From Chloroflexaceae bacterium (GTDB lineage Bacteria > Chloroflexota > Chloroflexia > Chloroflexales > Chloroflexaceae), in the NCBI GenBank assembly GCA_012032475.1, contig JAAUSY010000007.1, positions 1-50,060 of the forward strand: 50,060 nt of DNA, written 5' to 3'. A program made the position numbers and the translations under genes. The notes beneath the pieces were generated by a model. That model saw only the letters and a program-made list of their open reading frames with translations. It did no database searches and was not told the DNA's origin. Every line of letters begins with the position of its first letter. Position 1 is the first letter of the stretch. Below are positions 29,661 to 37,210 of the stretch, piece by piece.

Positions 29661-29999
29661 TTACCCGGCACTGGACATCTCATCGTGCGGGGCATGTGGT
29701 TCTTGCTGGCTCTTCCACTGTTCCACGCTGGCCCGTTTCGATTCGGCAATCTCACGCGGCAGCGTCGTGATGGCGTGGAAGGACTCGACCAACCCGTTGC
29801 GCATATGGGCGCAGGTTTCCCGCGGGGCCAGGCTGAGGCCAAGCTCGAACAGGGCCTTGCCCAGACGCGCCACGTTGGTCCCCAGGCCAGTGAGCGAATT
29901 CACCACATTTCCATACTCGCCCTGGCGCTCTTCTTCCTGGGGGCGCACATTCCGAACGGGTATCTCCTGGTCTGGCATGGATTCAGTTTCGTCGGTCAT
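29661..29999 (-). CDS. small helical protein, CsmM-like candidate
   Basis: 112 residues, about 12 kDa. A polar N-terminus (MTDETESMPDQEIPVRN) leads to an amphipathic helix region (VVNSLTGLGTNVARLGKALF) and the shared motif ITTLPREIAESKRAS. CGGAGGTTACGA precedes ATG 29999. It is the first gene after the promoter at 30049-30077 and the dyad at 30023-30040, and it precedes its paralogue by 70 bases. There is no signal peptide, which fits a protein that coats an intracellular body. CsmM is a context-based guess; a phasin-like role is possible. Confidence 0.5.
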   Translation of the reverse strand: MTDETESMPDQEIPVRNVRPQEEERQGEYGNVVNSLTGLGTNVARLGKALFELGLSLAPRETCAHMRNGLVESFHAITTLPREIAESKRASVEQWKSQQEPHAPHDEMSSAG

Positions 30000-30022
30000 T
30001 CGTAACCTCCGTTTTCAACTCG

Positions 30023-30040
30023 GTGCATGGCATGATGCAC
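30023..30040. promoter_or_regulatory. dyad operator candidate
   Basis: GTGCAT-6 bases-ATGCAC, exact inverted arms, placed at about +1 to +20 of the transcript from the promoter at 30049-30077. The position fits a repressor site or a small leader hairpin. Confidence 0.5.
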
Positions 30041-30048
30041 TGCGTTAT

Positions 30049-30077
30049 ATTATAAAGACAGATGGGAAAAAGTTCAA
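30049..30077 (-). promoter_or_regulatory. strong promoter of the small-paralogue/NDH-2 operon
   Basis: On the minus strand TTGAAC (30072-30077), a 17-base spacer and TATAAT (30049-30054). The TGA inside the -35 hexamer is the stop codon of the ArsA-like gene, so the promoter starts exactly where that gene ends. Confidence 0.75.
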
Positions 30078-31195
30078 GTCCCCGGCTCTGCTTCCACCCA
30101 CAACCGCAGCGTTTCCCCCTCCACTGCGGCTCGCAACCGCCCGCCCTGCCCGATTTCCGCGACCAGGAGGTGGCGGCGAAACTGACCCATCCGGACAATA
30201 ACCTCCTCGCTGGAAATACCGATATCAAGGGATTTGGCCTCCAGAAAGGGGATATGCAGCCGAACCTGCCGCTGCTCAACCGCGAGCGGCGGGAAGGTGG
30301 ACCGCTCCGATGGTTCTGGCAGGCCCAATCCTGCCGCCCGCTTCTCATAGAGATAAGCCCCACGGTGTGCCCACTCCTCCAGGCTGGCCGGCGTGACGGG
30401 GATGAGGAATGGCGTCATCGTCGGGCCGAGCTTCTGATGGACCACCGGGTCTACGTCGGCCTCGTCTCCGTGGACGAAGACCGCATCAACCTCCAGGCCA
30501 TAGAGACCCATCCCGCCCATCACGTGGCGCATCACCGGCACCGACACTTCCTCGGCAGGCATCACCAGCCGAATACGCGTCCCGGTGCTGGCATCGAGCC
30601 AGCCGCCATAGCGCTCCAGGAGAACACGCAGCTCCTGAAGCATCGAGGCGGCGTTGGGGGCCAGGAGCGAGAGGGGGAGCAGGGCTTTTTCTTGCGAACT
30701 CAGCGATTTGCCCGGCCCGCGGTCCAGCCCGCCGATGAGCCGCAACAGCCAGCGGGCCGTATCCCGCAGCGTGATGCTGCGCAACAGACAATCGGTCGTT
30801 GGCCCGCCAAGCACTATCAGGTCGAGGGCTTCTTCTCGTGCGGCGCGGGCCGCCACCACCAGGGCCGCTATTTCGTCCATCCCCGGAAACCCCGGCAGTT
30901 CGTCCTTCTCTATCTCGCGGAGGCGACTGGGAACGGGAATCGTTGAGCCGGTGCGCAGGGCTTCCCACCCCCGGCTCAGCTCCTCCACCGCCACCAGTTC
31001 CATCGCCCGGAGGTTCGGACTCACCTCACGAGGGGTGGAATCGAGCGGTTGCCCAAGCAGCTGCCCCAGGAGTCCCGAAGGACCGGCCCCTATCAGCAGG
31101 ACGCGCTGTCCCACTGCGGCGGCGTGACAGGCAGTCGCCAGCGCAGTCGCATGCTGAAACGTGCTGCTCTGGCTTGAAATAATCAAAAGATGCAT
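30074..31195 (-). CDS. ArsA/Get3-family protein with degenerate P-loop
   Basis: About 373 residues from MHLLIISSQSS (ATG 31195). The fold order follows ArsA/Get3 ATPases: an N-terminal beta strand with a loop where the P-loop should be, RVLLIGAGPSG, a helical middle with LPGMDEI-like sequence (LPGFPGMDEIAALV), DLIVLGGPTTDCLLRSI, NPxxxxV-like VMPAEEVSVPVMRHV, and a C-terminal HSP20-like strand set (VRLHIPFLEAKSLDIG, VIVRMGQFRRHLLV). The canonical GKGGVGKTT is replaced by SSQSSTFQHA, so ATP hydrolysis is doubtful. ArsA relatives occur near pigment and chlorosome genes in phototrophic Chloroflexales (recalled, not checked). It precedes the small paralogues directly. Confidence 0.75.
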   Translation of the reverse strand: MHLLIISSQSSTFQHATALATACHAAAVGQRVLLIGAGPSGLLGQLLGQPLDSTPREVSPNLRAMELVAVEELSRGWEALRTGSTIPVPSRLREIEKDELPGFPGMDEIAALVVAARAAREEALDLIVLGGPTTDCLLRSITLRDTARWLLRLIGGLDRGPGKSLSSQEKALLPLSLLAPNAASMLQELRVLLERYGGWLDASTGTRIRLVMPAEEVSVPVMRHVMGGMGLYGLEVDAVFVHGDEADVDPVVHQKLGPTMTPFLIPVTPASLEEWAHRGAYLYEKRAAGLGLPEPSERSTFPPLAVEQRQVRLHIPFLEAKSLDIGISSEEVIVRMGQFRRHLLVAEIGQGGRLRAAVEGETLRLWVEAEPGT

Positions 31196-31266
31196 GGATG
31201 TGGATGCTCCAGATTCAAACGAGGCTGAACCGACAACGAACGGACCAACCGGTGCCGTCCGATTGC

Positions 31267-31275
31267 ATTGTAGCA
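31267..31275 (-). promoter_or_regulatory. extended -10 candidate for the ArsA-like gene
   Basis: On the minus strand TG-C-TACAAT, 72 bases before ATG 31195. No -35 match is seen. Confidence 0.5.
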
Positions 31276-31367
31276 CAAAACCATCCGAGCATGCGGTCAC
31301 TGGCCGGGGGTGGGGGGAGATAACGCGCCGGCTGACGGATACTGCCACAACCACAGGCCGAAAATTG

Positions 31368-31376
31368 TGCTATCAT
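31368..31376 (+). promoter_or_regulatory. extended -10 candidate for the cNMP-binding gene
   Basis: TG-C-TATCAT, 52 bases before ATG 31428 and divergent from the ArsA-like promoter. Confidence 0.5.
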
Positions 31377-31427
31377 ACGTAGTACCGAGAAACAATCTCA
31401 AACTTATCAGAAGCGACGGAGCAGCCC

Positions 31428-31925
31428 ATGAGCGATACGATGGCAAGCCTGCGGCGGGTGCATATCTTTCACCGTCTGAATGACCACGAACTGGTGCTGA
31501 TTGCCAGCCTGTGCAAAATCTGGCATATCTGCGGAAACCAGGTCATCTTCCGCGAGGGCGATGACGGCGAAGACCTGTTCATCATTCAAAAGGGGAGCGT
31601 GCGCATATCCCTGAATACGCGCAACCCCGACGGGACCCTCACGCCGGGGATTATCAATATGCTCTATGCAAGTCAGAGCTTTGGCGAGATGGTCTTGCTC
31701 GACGGAGTGACCCGCTCGGCCACGGTGGTCAGCACCGAGGCGTGTACTTTGCTGGTCATCAAAGCGTTCGATTTTGGGCAGCTGTGTGATGCCAATCCGC
31801 GGATTGGCTACATTGTGATGCACAACCTGGCGTGCGATGTGGCCTATAAGCTCCGCTCTTCCAACCTGCTGCTGCGTGGGAACATCCGCTGGCAGCAGGG
31901 CGAGCTAGGCCGTCGCTCCTCCTGA
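31428..31925 (+). CDS. stand-alone cyclic-nucleotide-binding domain protein
   Basis: 165 residues. A single cNMP-binding beta roll of the CAP family: VHIFHRLNDHELVLIASLC, VIFREGDDGEDLFIIQKG, and the phosphate-binding cassette SFGEMVLLDGVTRSATVVS, which has the Gly-Glu and the Arg that contact the cyclic nucleotide. There is no helix-turn-helix after the C-terminal helix (SSNLLLRGNIRW), so it cannot act as a CRP-type DNA binder on its own and more likely signals through another protein. Related stand-alone domains may bind c-di-GMP instead of cAMP. It is monocistronic, divergent from the ArsA-like gene and convergent with the sugar-kinase gene. Confidence 0.85.
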   Translation: MSDTMASLRRVHIFHRLNDHELVLIASLCKIWHICGNQVIFREGDDGEDLFIIQKGSVRISLNTRNPDGTLTPGIINMLYASQSFGEMVLLDGVTRSATVVSTEACTLLVIKAFDFGQLCDANPRIGYIVMHNLACDVAYKLRSSNLLLRGNIRWQQGELGRRSS

Positions 31926-31952
31926 CGACCTATGGGAAAAGTCCTCCCCATC

Positions 31953-32891
31953 TCAAACCCACTCCACGGTGGTTTCCGCCAGGATACGCGGGAGGTCCGG
32001 GTGGTCAATCAGGCCACCACCAATGGTCAGGGCATCGGCAGCCCCACACGCCACCCCCAGGCGCAGGGCTTCATCCAGCGCATACCCCCGCAGCAGCCCC
32101 ACCACCAGCCCGGCCATCAGCGAATCGCCGCTCCCGACGGTGCTGACGACCTTCAGCGGTGGGGGGGTGGCCCGGCAGGTGCCGGTCTCGTTTGCGGCCA
32201 GCGCCCCCTGCTCACCCAGAGAAACCACCGCCAGCGCGACCCCACGCGCCCGCACTGCGGCAAGCGCGGCAATGGCCTGGGGCATGCTTTCGATGGGCAT
32301 CGCCAGGGCCTTGCTCAATTCGGCGTGGTTGACCTTCACGCCATAAGGTTGGGCCGCGATAGCCTCAGCCAGCGAGGGGCCGCTCGTATCCACCACCACC
32401 TGGCACCCGACCCTGGTCAGGGCCCGCACCAGGTCACCGGCGGCAAGTGGGGGAACACCCGGCGGCAGGCTTCCGCAGATGGTCGCCAGAGAGGCCACCG
32501 CGGCGGCCCTCAGAGTCACATCAACGAAGGCCAGCCAGTCTTCGGACGAAAGCGGTGGTCCGTGCTCGTCAAGCGGAGTGGCATCCTGCCCTTCCCCCTG
32601 CGGGTCAACCACCAGGACACAGGTGCGGGTTTCTCCCGCGCTGTGCCAACTCCAATACCCCTCCAGCCCTTCTGCGCCGGCCAGGTGCGCCACAAACTGC
32701 CCGGTGATGCCTCCCAGGGGCGCACAAACGCGGGGCGATGGTCCGAGCGTCCGGGCCGCACGGGCCACGTTCAGCCCCTTCCCGCCGGCGGCAACGATGA
32801 CCTGTTCGGCGCGATGGCGGTGCCCCAGGCGCAGGTTGGGAATAACCATCGTCCGGTCCAGGGCCGGGTTGGGCGTGACGACCAGCAACAT
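31953..32891 (-). CDS. PfkB-family sugar kinase, 1-phosphofructokinase type
   Basis: 312 residues from ATG 32891 (AAGGAA upstream; the longer frame to 33098 is an overlap with the next gene). It starts MLLVVTPNPALDRTMVIPNL, the opening of FruK/LacC-type kinases, with VAAGGKGLNVARAARTLG as the first PfkB signature and STVGSGDSLMAGLVVGL as the second, including the catalytic Asp. ICGSLPPGVP is also typical. It phosphorylates a sugar phosphate; fructose 1-phosphate or tagatose 6-phosphate are likely. No PTS genes are nearby, so the exact substrate is unclear. It may be co-transcribed with the methyltransferase 53 bases upstream. Confidence 0.88.
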   Translation of the reverse strand: MLLVVTPNPALDRTMVIPNLRLGHRHRAEQVIVAAGGKGLNVARAARTLGPSPRVCAPLGGITGQFVAHLAGAEGLEGYWSWHSAGETRTCVLVVDPQGEGQDATPLDEHGPPLSSEDWLAFVDVTLRAAAVASLATICGSLPPGVPPLAAGDLVRALTRVGCQVVVDTSGPSLAEAIAAQPYGVKVNHAELSKALAMPIESMPQAIAALAAVRARGVALAVVSLGEQGALAANETGTCRATPPPLKVVSTVGSGDSLMAGLVVGLLRGYALDEALRLGVACGAADALTIGGGLIDHPDLPRILAETTVEWV

Positions 32892-32944
32892 CGGTTCTTT
32901 TTCCTTTCTGCTCGCTCGCTTCTCTTTACTTTCCTGCTTCCCGG

Positions 32945-33721
32945 TTACCTTGCCCCGAAGCCTTTGCTGAGGGCCGCCACCGCAATCAAGCGCTCGCTCG
33001 CGCTGGTGTAGTCGTCCAGGTCGTAGGAACCATAGAGCGACCGCACGGCAAAGCCCGCCCGCGCCAGCAGGTGCTCCAGTTCGTAGCGGTAGAACCACCG
33101 CATCGTAAAGCGCAGCACCCGCCGCATCACCTGCCCGTCGGGGGCCAGTTCATCGAAGAGGTAGGTCATGGTGCTGGTCTGGGTTGCCATATCGCTCTCG
33201 CTGGCAACGAACTTGAACATCCGTAGCCCATCAACCTGGTAGTACCGCTCCAGGATGAGCCGGTTGTCCTCGCGGGATAGCTGAGTCGGGTCGGGGCTGA
33301 ACAGGTCAATTATCAGCAGGCCATCCGGGGCGAGCGCCCGTCGGATAGCCGCCAGAGCGGCTAGCTGGTCTTTGACCCGTTCCAGGTGCATGAATGAATT
33401 GATTGCCACAAACGCCAGCGCAAAGTGCTGCGCTGGCAGGTCCGCCGTGCGAACATCGTCATGGATGAGCGTTACCCGGTGCGCAACCCCGGCTTCGGCA
33501 ACCTTGTGACGGGCAACTTCGAGCATCGGGGTCGAAGCGTCCACCCCGGTAATGGTATACCCATCCTCGGCCAGCGGCACGAGTATCCGCCCGGTGCCAC
33601 ACATAAGTTCCAGGATGGGGCTTCCGGTGCGTTTTGCCATCTCCCGATAGAGTGGGATATCTGCCGCGAACGAGCCGAAGTCAAAGTCGTAGTACTCGGC
33701 AAAGTCGTTGTAGATGCTCAT
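32945..33721 (-). CDS. SAM-dependent class I methyltransferase
   Basis: About 258 residues from MSIYNDFAEYYDFDF (ATG 33721), a start fixed by the ATGA overlap with the stop of the upstream gene. The Rossmann SAM site is ILELMCGTGRILVPLAE, with the acidic residue in GVDAS, then LIHDDVRTADLP and FALAFVAINSFMHL. The C-terminal beta strands (MRWFYRYELEHLLARAGF) are usual in small-molecule methyltransferases of this class. The substrate is unknown. Tight coupling to a membrane protein suggests a shared task at the envelope, but there is no direct evidence. Confidence 0.85.
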   Translation of the reverse strand: MSIYNDFAEYYDFDFGSFAADIPLYREMAKRTGSPILELMCGTGRILVPLAEDGYTITGVDASTPMLEVARHKVAEAGVAHRVTLIHDDVRTADLPAQHFALAFVAINSFMHLERVKDQLAALAAIRRALAPDGLLIIDLFSPDPTQLSREDNRLILERYYQVDGLRMFKFVASESDMATQTSTMTYLFDELAPDGQVMRRVLRFTMRWFYRYELEHLLARAGFAVRSLYGSYDLDDYTSASERLIAVAALSKGFGAR

Positions 33722-34446
33722 AGCGCCAGTTGCCCGATCCAGCTTCCCAGGGCGAGTCCGCTGCCTATCAGGATGGCCCCCAGAAGCCCCCACCCCACGA
33801 CTTTGCCGCTCACGAGCGGCTCAAAGCGTGGCGCTCCGGGCAAGTAGGACGAGCGGGAAAAGGCCGCGCCAGAGGGAGCAAAGACGCTGCTGCCCTGGGA
33901 GAAGCGCCTGATTCCCTCCTCCAACCCCGAATCATCCTCAAAATCGTCATCACCCTGGGTGTCGTCCCAACGACCACCCTGTCCCGGACGGGTCAGACCA
34001 GAAGGGCCGGTCTTCTGGGCAGCCAGGAGCGAAGAAAAGCTGCTGCTCCCCAACCCCAGGGACGATGGGTCGGGAGCGCCCGACCCGCTGGCCGAACTGG
34101 AAGGTGACCAGGGAGCCGCGGCCCGTGCGATGGCTGATGATGTTGATGATGGGGGAGCCAGCGACGAAGCCAGGTTGGTCGGGGTGGCGATGGACGGCGC
34201 GGACGGGCCGCTCCCCTGGGACATCTTCGTGATGGCTCGCCCGATAGTTCCGAGCACCGTCAGCACCACCAACCCGATGATGATGAACGGCAGGATACCG
34301 GTTCCTATCTGGATGGTTCCGCCGGTTCGTTGCGAGACGAAGCGCGAGATGGGGGGAATTATCTGTGGCCCGACAAACACCAGCAGGAAGATGACAAGGC
34401 CAATCCAGTTGGTGCCTTTCCGTTGAGATTTCGGTTGATTTTCCAT
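33718..34446 (-). CDS. unknown membrane protein with low-complexity central region
   Basis: 242 residues. Two hydrophobic segments near the N-terminus (GLVIFLLVFVGPQIIPPISR and GILPFIIIGLVVLTVLG) and one at the very C-terminus (VVGWGLLGAILIGSGLALGSW) flank a Ser/Pro/Gly/Ala-rich middle of about 130 residues with an acidic patch (DDTQGDDDFEDDSG). No family is recognised. It overlaps the methyltransferase start by four bases and is transcribed from the extended -10 at 34534-34542. Confidence 0.65.
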   Translation of the reverse strand: MENQPKSQRKGTNWIGLVIFLLVFVGPQIIPPISRFVSQRTGGTIQIGTGILPFIIIGLVVLTVLGTIGRAITKMSQGSGPSAPSIATPTNLASSLAPPSSTSSAIARAAAPWSPSSSASGSGAPDPSSLGLGSSSFSSLLAAQKTGPSGLTRPGQGGRWDDTQGDDDFEDDSGLEEGIRRFSQGSSVFAPSGAAFSRSSYLPGAPRFEPLVSGKVVGWGLLGAILIGSGLALGSWIGQLAL

Positions 34447-34533
34447 GGAACTCTATCCTCAAATGCAGTGCGTATTTTTTCGCCTTCTGCTCACAGGCTC
34501 AAACTGCGGTTCTGTTCTGGATCTCTCGAATGT

Positions 34534-34542
34534 ATTGTAGCA
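34534..34542 (-). promoter_or_regulatory. extended -10 candidate for the membrane protein/methyltransferase pair
   Basis: On the minus strand TG-C-TACAAT, 88 bases before ATG 34446. Confidence 0.45.
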
Positions 34543-34558
34543 TGGCCTGGGCAGGATG

Positions 34559-34567
34559 TGATACTAT
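34559..34567 (+). promoter_or_regulatory. extended -10 candidate for the efflux-adaptor operon
   Basis: TG-A-TACTAT, 52 bases before ATG 34619 and divergent from the promoter at 34534. Confidence 0.35.
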
Positions 34568-34618
34568 ACCTGTGGTGGCTCGGACAGAGGAGGAACGAAC
34601 ACAGGAGCGCCTGTTGCC

Positions 34619-36427
34619 ATGCGACGTTTCATGCTGACCGCGCTTGGGTTGATTCTGCTGGCCTTGCTAGCCTATGGGGCGTTCAGGGTCTGGGGGCAGG
34701 AGCCAGAGCCGGGAAACACGCCAGCCCTGACCTATTCGCTGGTGCGTCCCGTGCATGATGCCATCAGTGCCACGGTCAATGCCAGCGGGTCCATGCTGCC
34801 GGCCCGCGTGGTCGAACTGAATTTTGAGGGGGCCGGGATGGTGACCGATGTTCTGGTTGATGTTGGCAATCCCGTTCGGTCGGGGAGCGTGCTGGCTCGC
34901 CTGGACCCGCGTGATGCCCGGCTTGGGGTCGAGCAGGCCAGGGCCTCGCTGGCCCAGGCGACTGCCAGCTATGAACTGCTGCTGGCCGACGCCCCCCCCG
35001 AAGAGGTCGAACAGGCGCAAGCGCAGCTCGAACAGGCGCAGGCGCAATATCGCCAGATTGAGGGAGAAGTCACCTCCCAGGATATCGCCGCGGCCCGCTC
35101 GGAGGTTGAGGCCGCCCAGGCAGAGCTTGCGCGGCTCCAGGCCGGCCCCAAAGAGTCCGACATCCAGGCGGTTCAGGCATCGCTGGACCGCGCCCATACC
35201 AATCTCCAGTCGCAGCGGGACAGTCTTTCGGCGGCCAAAACCCAGGCGCACCTTCAGATGGAGCAGGCCGCCAACCGCCTCCGCGACCAGCAGGCCAGCT
35301 ATAGCAAGCTCTACTGGGAAAACCGCCAGGCCGAGGAAGAGTGGGGATCGGCAAGCATCAACCTCGCGCAGGACGCGAAGGACCGTGAGGAATCTATGCT
35401 CCGCACGGTGGAAAACGCCGAACATGAGCTTGAGCTTGCGCGGACGGCCTATGAGCAGGCGCAGCAGGCCGAAGTGACCGGGGTTCAGTCCGCCGAGGCT
35501 GAAGTTCGCAGCGCCCAGGCCAACCTGGACCAGGTATTGACAAGCATAGACCCCCACGAGATTACCGCGGCGCAGTCGCAGGTGGCCCAGGCCCAGGCGC
35601 GCCTGTCGCGGCTCCTGGGAGAACAGCGGGCCGGCAGCCTGGACGCGGCAGCAGCGGGGATTGAGATAGCCCGCACCAGGCTGGAAAGCCTGACCACTCC
35701 CCCCCGCGAGGTAGACCTTGCCAGCGCTCTGGCGCAGGTGCAGCAGGCGCAAGCCTCGCTCAAGCAGGCAGAACTGACCCTGCAACAGGCGTCCCTACGC
35801 TCCCCCATTGATGGGACAGTGGCGGAAGTCAACCTGGTGGTGGGCGAGCGGGTGCCGCTGAGCGGCGGCCAACCTGCCATCGTGGTGGCCGACCTCACGC
35901 GGTTCTATGTCTATGGAAACGTTGATGAAATTGACGTGGCGCAGCTTGCGACCGGCCAGCCGGTGCGCCTGACGCTGGATGCGCTGCCAGAGCTGAGCCT
36001 TGAGGGCACGATTGATACGATCAGCCCGCTGGCCGATGCCGAATCGTCGGTGGCGACCTATGAGGTGCGTATCGAAACCACCACCGATGACCGCCGGGTG
36101 CGGGCCGGTATGTCGGTGAACGCGGATATTGTGGTTGAGCAGAAAGAAAACGCCCTGCTCGTCCCGCGCCGGGCCGTCTATGCCGAAGGAGGCCGGCGCT
36201 TTGTGGATGTGCTGGAGGACCAGACGCTGTGCGATGCTGACCAGAGCACCTGGCCGCCCTCGCCCGGCGTTCATGCTCTCGAAGTCACGACGGGGTTGAG
36301 CAACGACCAGGTGATTGAAATCACCTCGGAGACGCTCACCAGGGACACCTGCCTCTACGTCGAGGGAACGGAAGCCCGGATAGATATCTTCTCTGGCCCG
36401 CCGGGCGGGGGCCGCCGAAGGGAATAG
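34619..36427 (+). CDS. periplasmic adaptor (membrane fusion) protein, MacA/HlyD type
   Basis: 602 residues. An N-terminal membrane anchor (LTALGLILLALLAYGAF). The biotinyl-lipoyl half (ARVVELNFEGAGMVTDVLVD, NPVRSGSVLARLDPRDA) is followed by a very long coiled coil (about 105-375) made of Ala/Gln/Glu heptads, then the second lipoyl half (SLRSPIDGTVAEVNLVVGER) and beta-barrel (FYVYGNVDEIDVAQLATGQP, VRAGMSVNADIVVEQKENAL). These proteins link an inner-membrane pump to the envelope. The coiled coil is longer than in Escherichia coli MacA. The ABC ATPase gene follows after three bases, so they form one pump. The cargo is unknown. Confidence 0.9.
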   Translation: MRRFMLTALGLILLALLAYGAFRVWGQEPEPGNTPALTYSLVRPVHDAISATVNASGSMLPARVVELNFEGAGMVTDVLVDVGNPVRSGSVLARLDPRDARLGVEQARASLAQATASYELLLADAPPEEVEQAQAQLEQAQAQYRQIEGEVTSQDIAAARSEVEAAQAELARLQAGPKESDIQAVQASLDRAHTNLQSQRDSLSAAKTQAHLQMEQAANRLRDQQASYSKLYWENRQAEEEWGSASINLAQDAKDREESMLRTVENAEHELELARTAYEQAQQAEVTGVQSAEAEVRSAQANLDQVLTSIDPHEITAAQSQVAQAQARLSRLLGEQRAGSLDAAAAGIEIARTRLESLTTPPREVDLASALAQVQQAQASLKQAELTLQQASLRSPIDGTVAEVNLVVGERVPLSGGQPAIVVADLTRFYVYGNVDEIDVAQLATGQPVRLTLDALPELSLEGTIDTISPLADAESSVATYEVRIETTTDDRRVRAGMSVNADIVVEQKENALLVPRRAVYAEGGRRFVDVLEDQTLCDADQSTWPPSPGVHALEVTTGLSNDQVIEITSETLTRDTCLYVEGTEARIDIFSGPPGGGRRRE

Positions 36428-36430
36428 CTA

Positions 36431-37174
36431 GTGAGCCTGATTGAGATAACCCATCTCACCCGGACCTACCGTATGGGCGACATTGAAGTGCATGCGCTGC
36501 GGGGGGTTTCGATGACGATAGAAGCGGGAGAAATGGTCGCCATTATGGGGCCGAGCGGGAGCGGCAAAAGCACCCTGATGAACCTCCTGGGGTGTCTCGA
36601 CCAGCCAACCACCGGGCGCTACCTGCTCGACGGGGTGGACGTGGGCAAATTGAATGACGACCAGTTGGCGAAGATACGCAATACCAGGATTGGCTTTGTC
36701 TTCCAGCAGTATATCCTGCTTCAGCGCACTTCGGCCCTGCGCAATGTCGAACTGCCCATGCTCTATGGCAGCGGGCGCAACCGCACGGCTCGCGCCAGGG
36801 CCGCCCTGGAAGCTGTGGGTATGGGCAACCGTCTGCACCACCGTCCGAACGAACTTTCGGGGGGGCAGCAGCAGCGGGTTGCGATTGCGCGGGCCCTGGT
36901 GAATGCGCCGCGTATTATTCTGGCAGACGAACCGACCGGGGCGCTCGACAGCGCGACCGGGCGGGAGATTATGGGGATTTTCCAGCGTCTCAATGCAGAA
37001 CAGGGTATAACCATCATTCTCGTCACCCACGAGGCCGATGTTGCCCACTACGCCCGGCGGATTATCCATGTGCGCGATGGCCTGATTGACCGGGACGAGG
37101 TTATTGAGCAGGGCAGTGGGGAGCCGATGATGCCAGATGCCAGTGGCGAGCGATGGGCAGCAAGTGACGAGTGA
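36431..37174 (+). CDS. ABC transporter ATPase, MacB/LolD type
   Basis: About 248 residues from a GTG start. Walker [10 protein letters not shown] at 40-48, Q-loop FVFQQYILL, signature [16 protein letters not shown], Walker [13 protein letters not shown], and H-loop [11 protein letters not shown]. The [18 protein letters not shown] opening and TGALDSATG are typical of the MacB/LolD group. The normal partner, an FtsX-like permease, is not encoded next to it. The C-terminal [10 protein letters not shown] and the stop are encoded by the heptamer repeat at 37143-37191. Confidence 0.92.
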   Translation: MSLIEITHLTRTYRMGDIEVHALRGVSMTIEAGEMVAIMGPSGSGKSTLMNLLGCLDQPTTGRYLLDGVDVGKLNDDQLAKIRNTRIGFVFQQYILLQRTSALRNVELPMLYGSGRNRTARARAALEAVGMGNRLHHRPNELSGGQQQRVAIARALVNAPRIILADEPTGALDSATGREIMGIFQRLNAEQGITIILVTHEADVAHYARRIIHVRDGLIDRDEVIEQGSGEPMMPDASGERWAASDE

Positions 37175-37191
37175 TGAGTGATGAGTGGTGA
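37143..37191 (+). repeat. degenerate 7-bp tandem repeat, seven units (GYGRYGA family)
   Basis: The units are GTGGCGA, GCGATGG, GCAGCAA, GTGACGA, GTGATGA, GTGATGA, GTGGTGA, in perfect 7-bp register. The array begins inside the 3' end of the ABC ATPase gene, provides its stop codon and runs to 20 bases before the next start. Confidence 0.85.
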
Positions 37192-37210
37192 ACGACCGGC
37201 TATCCCAGGG

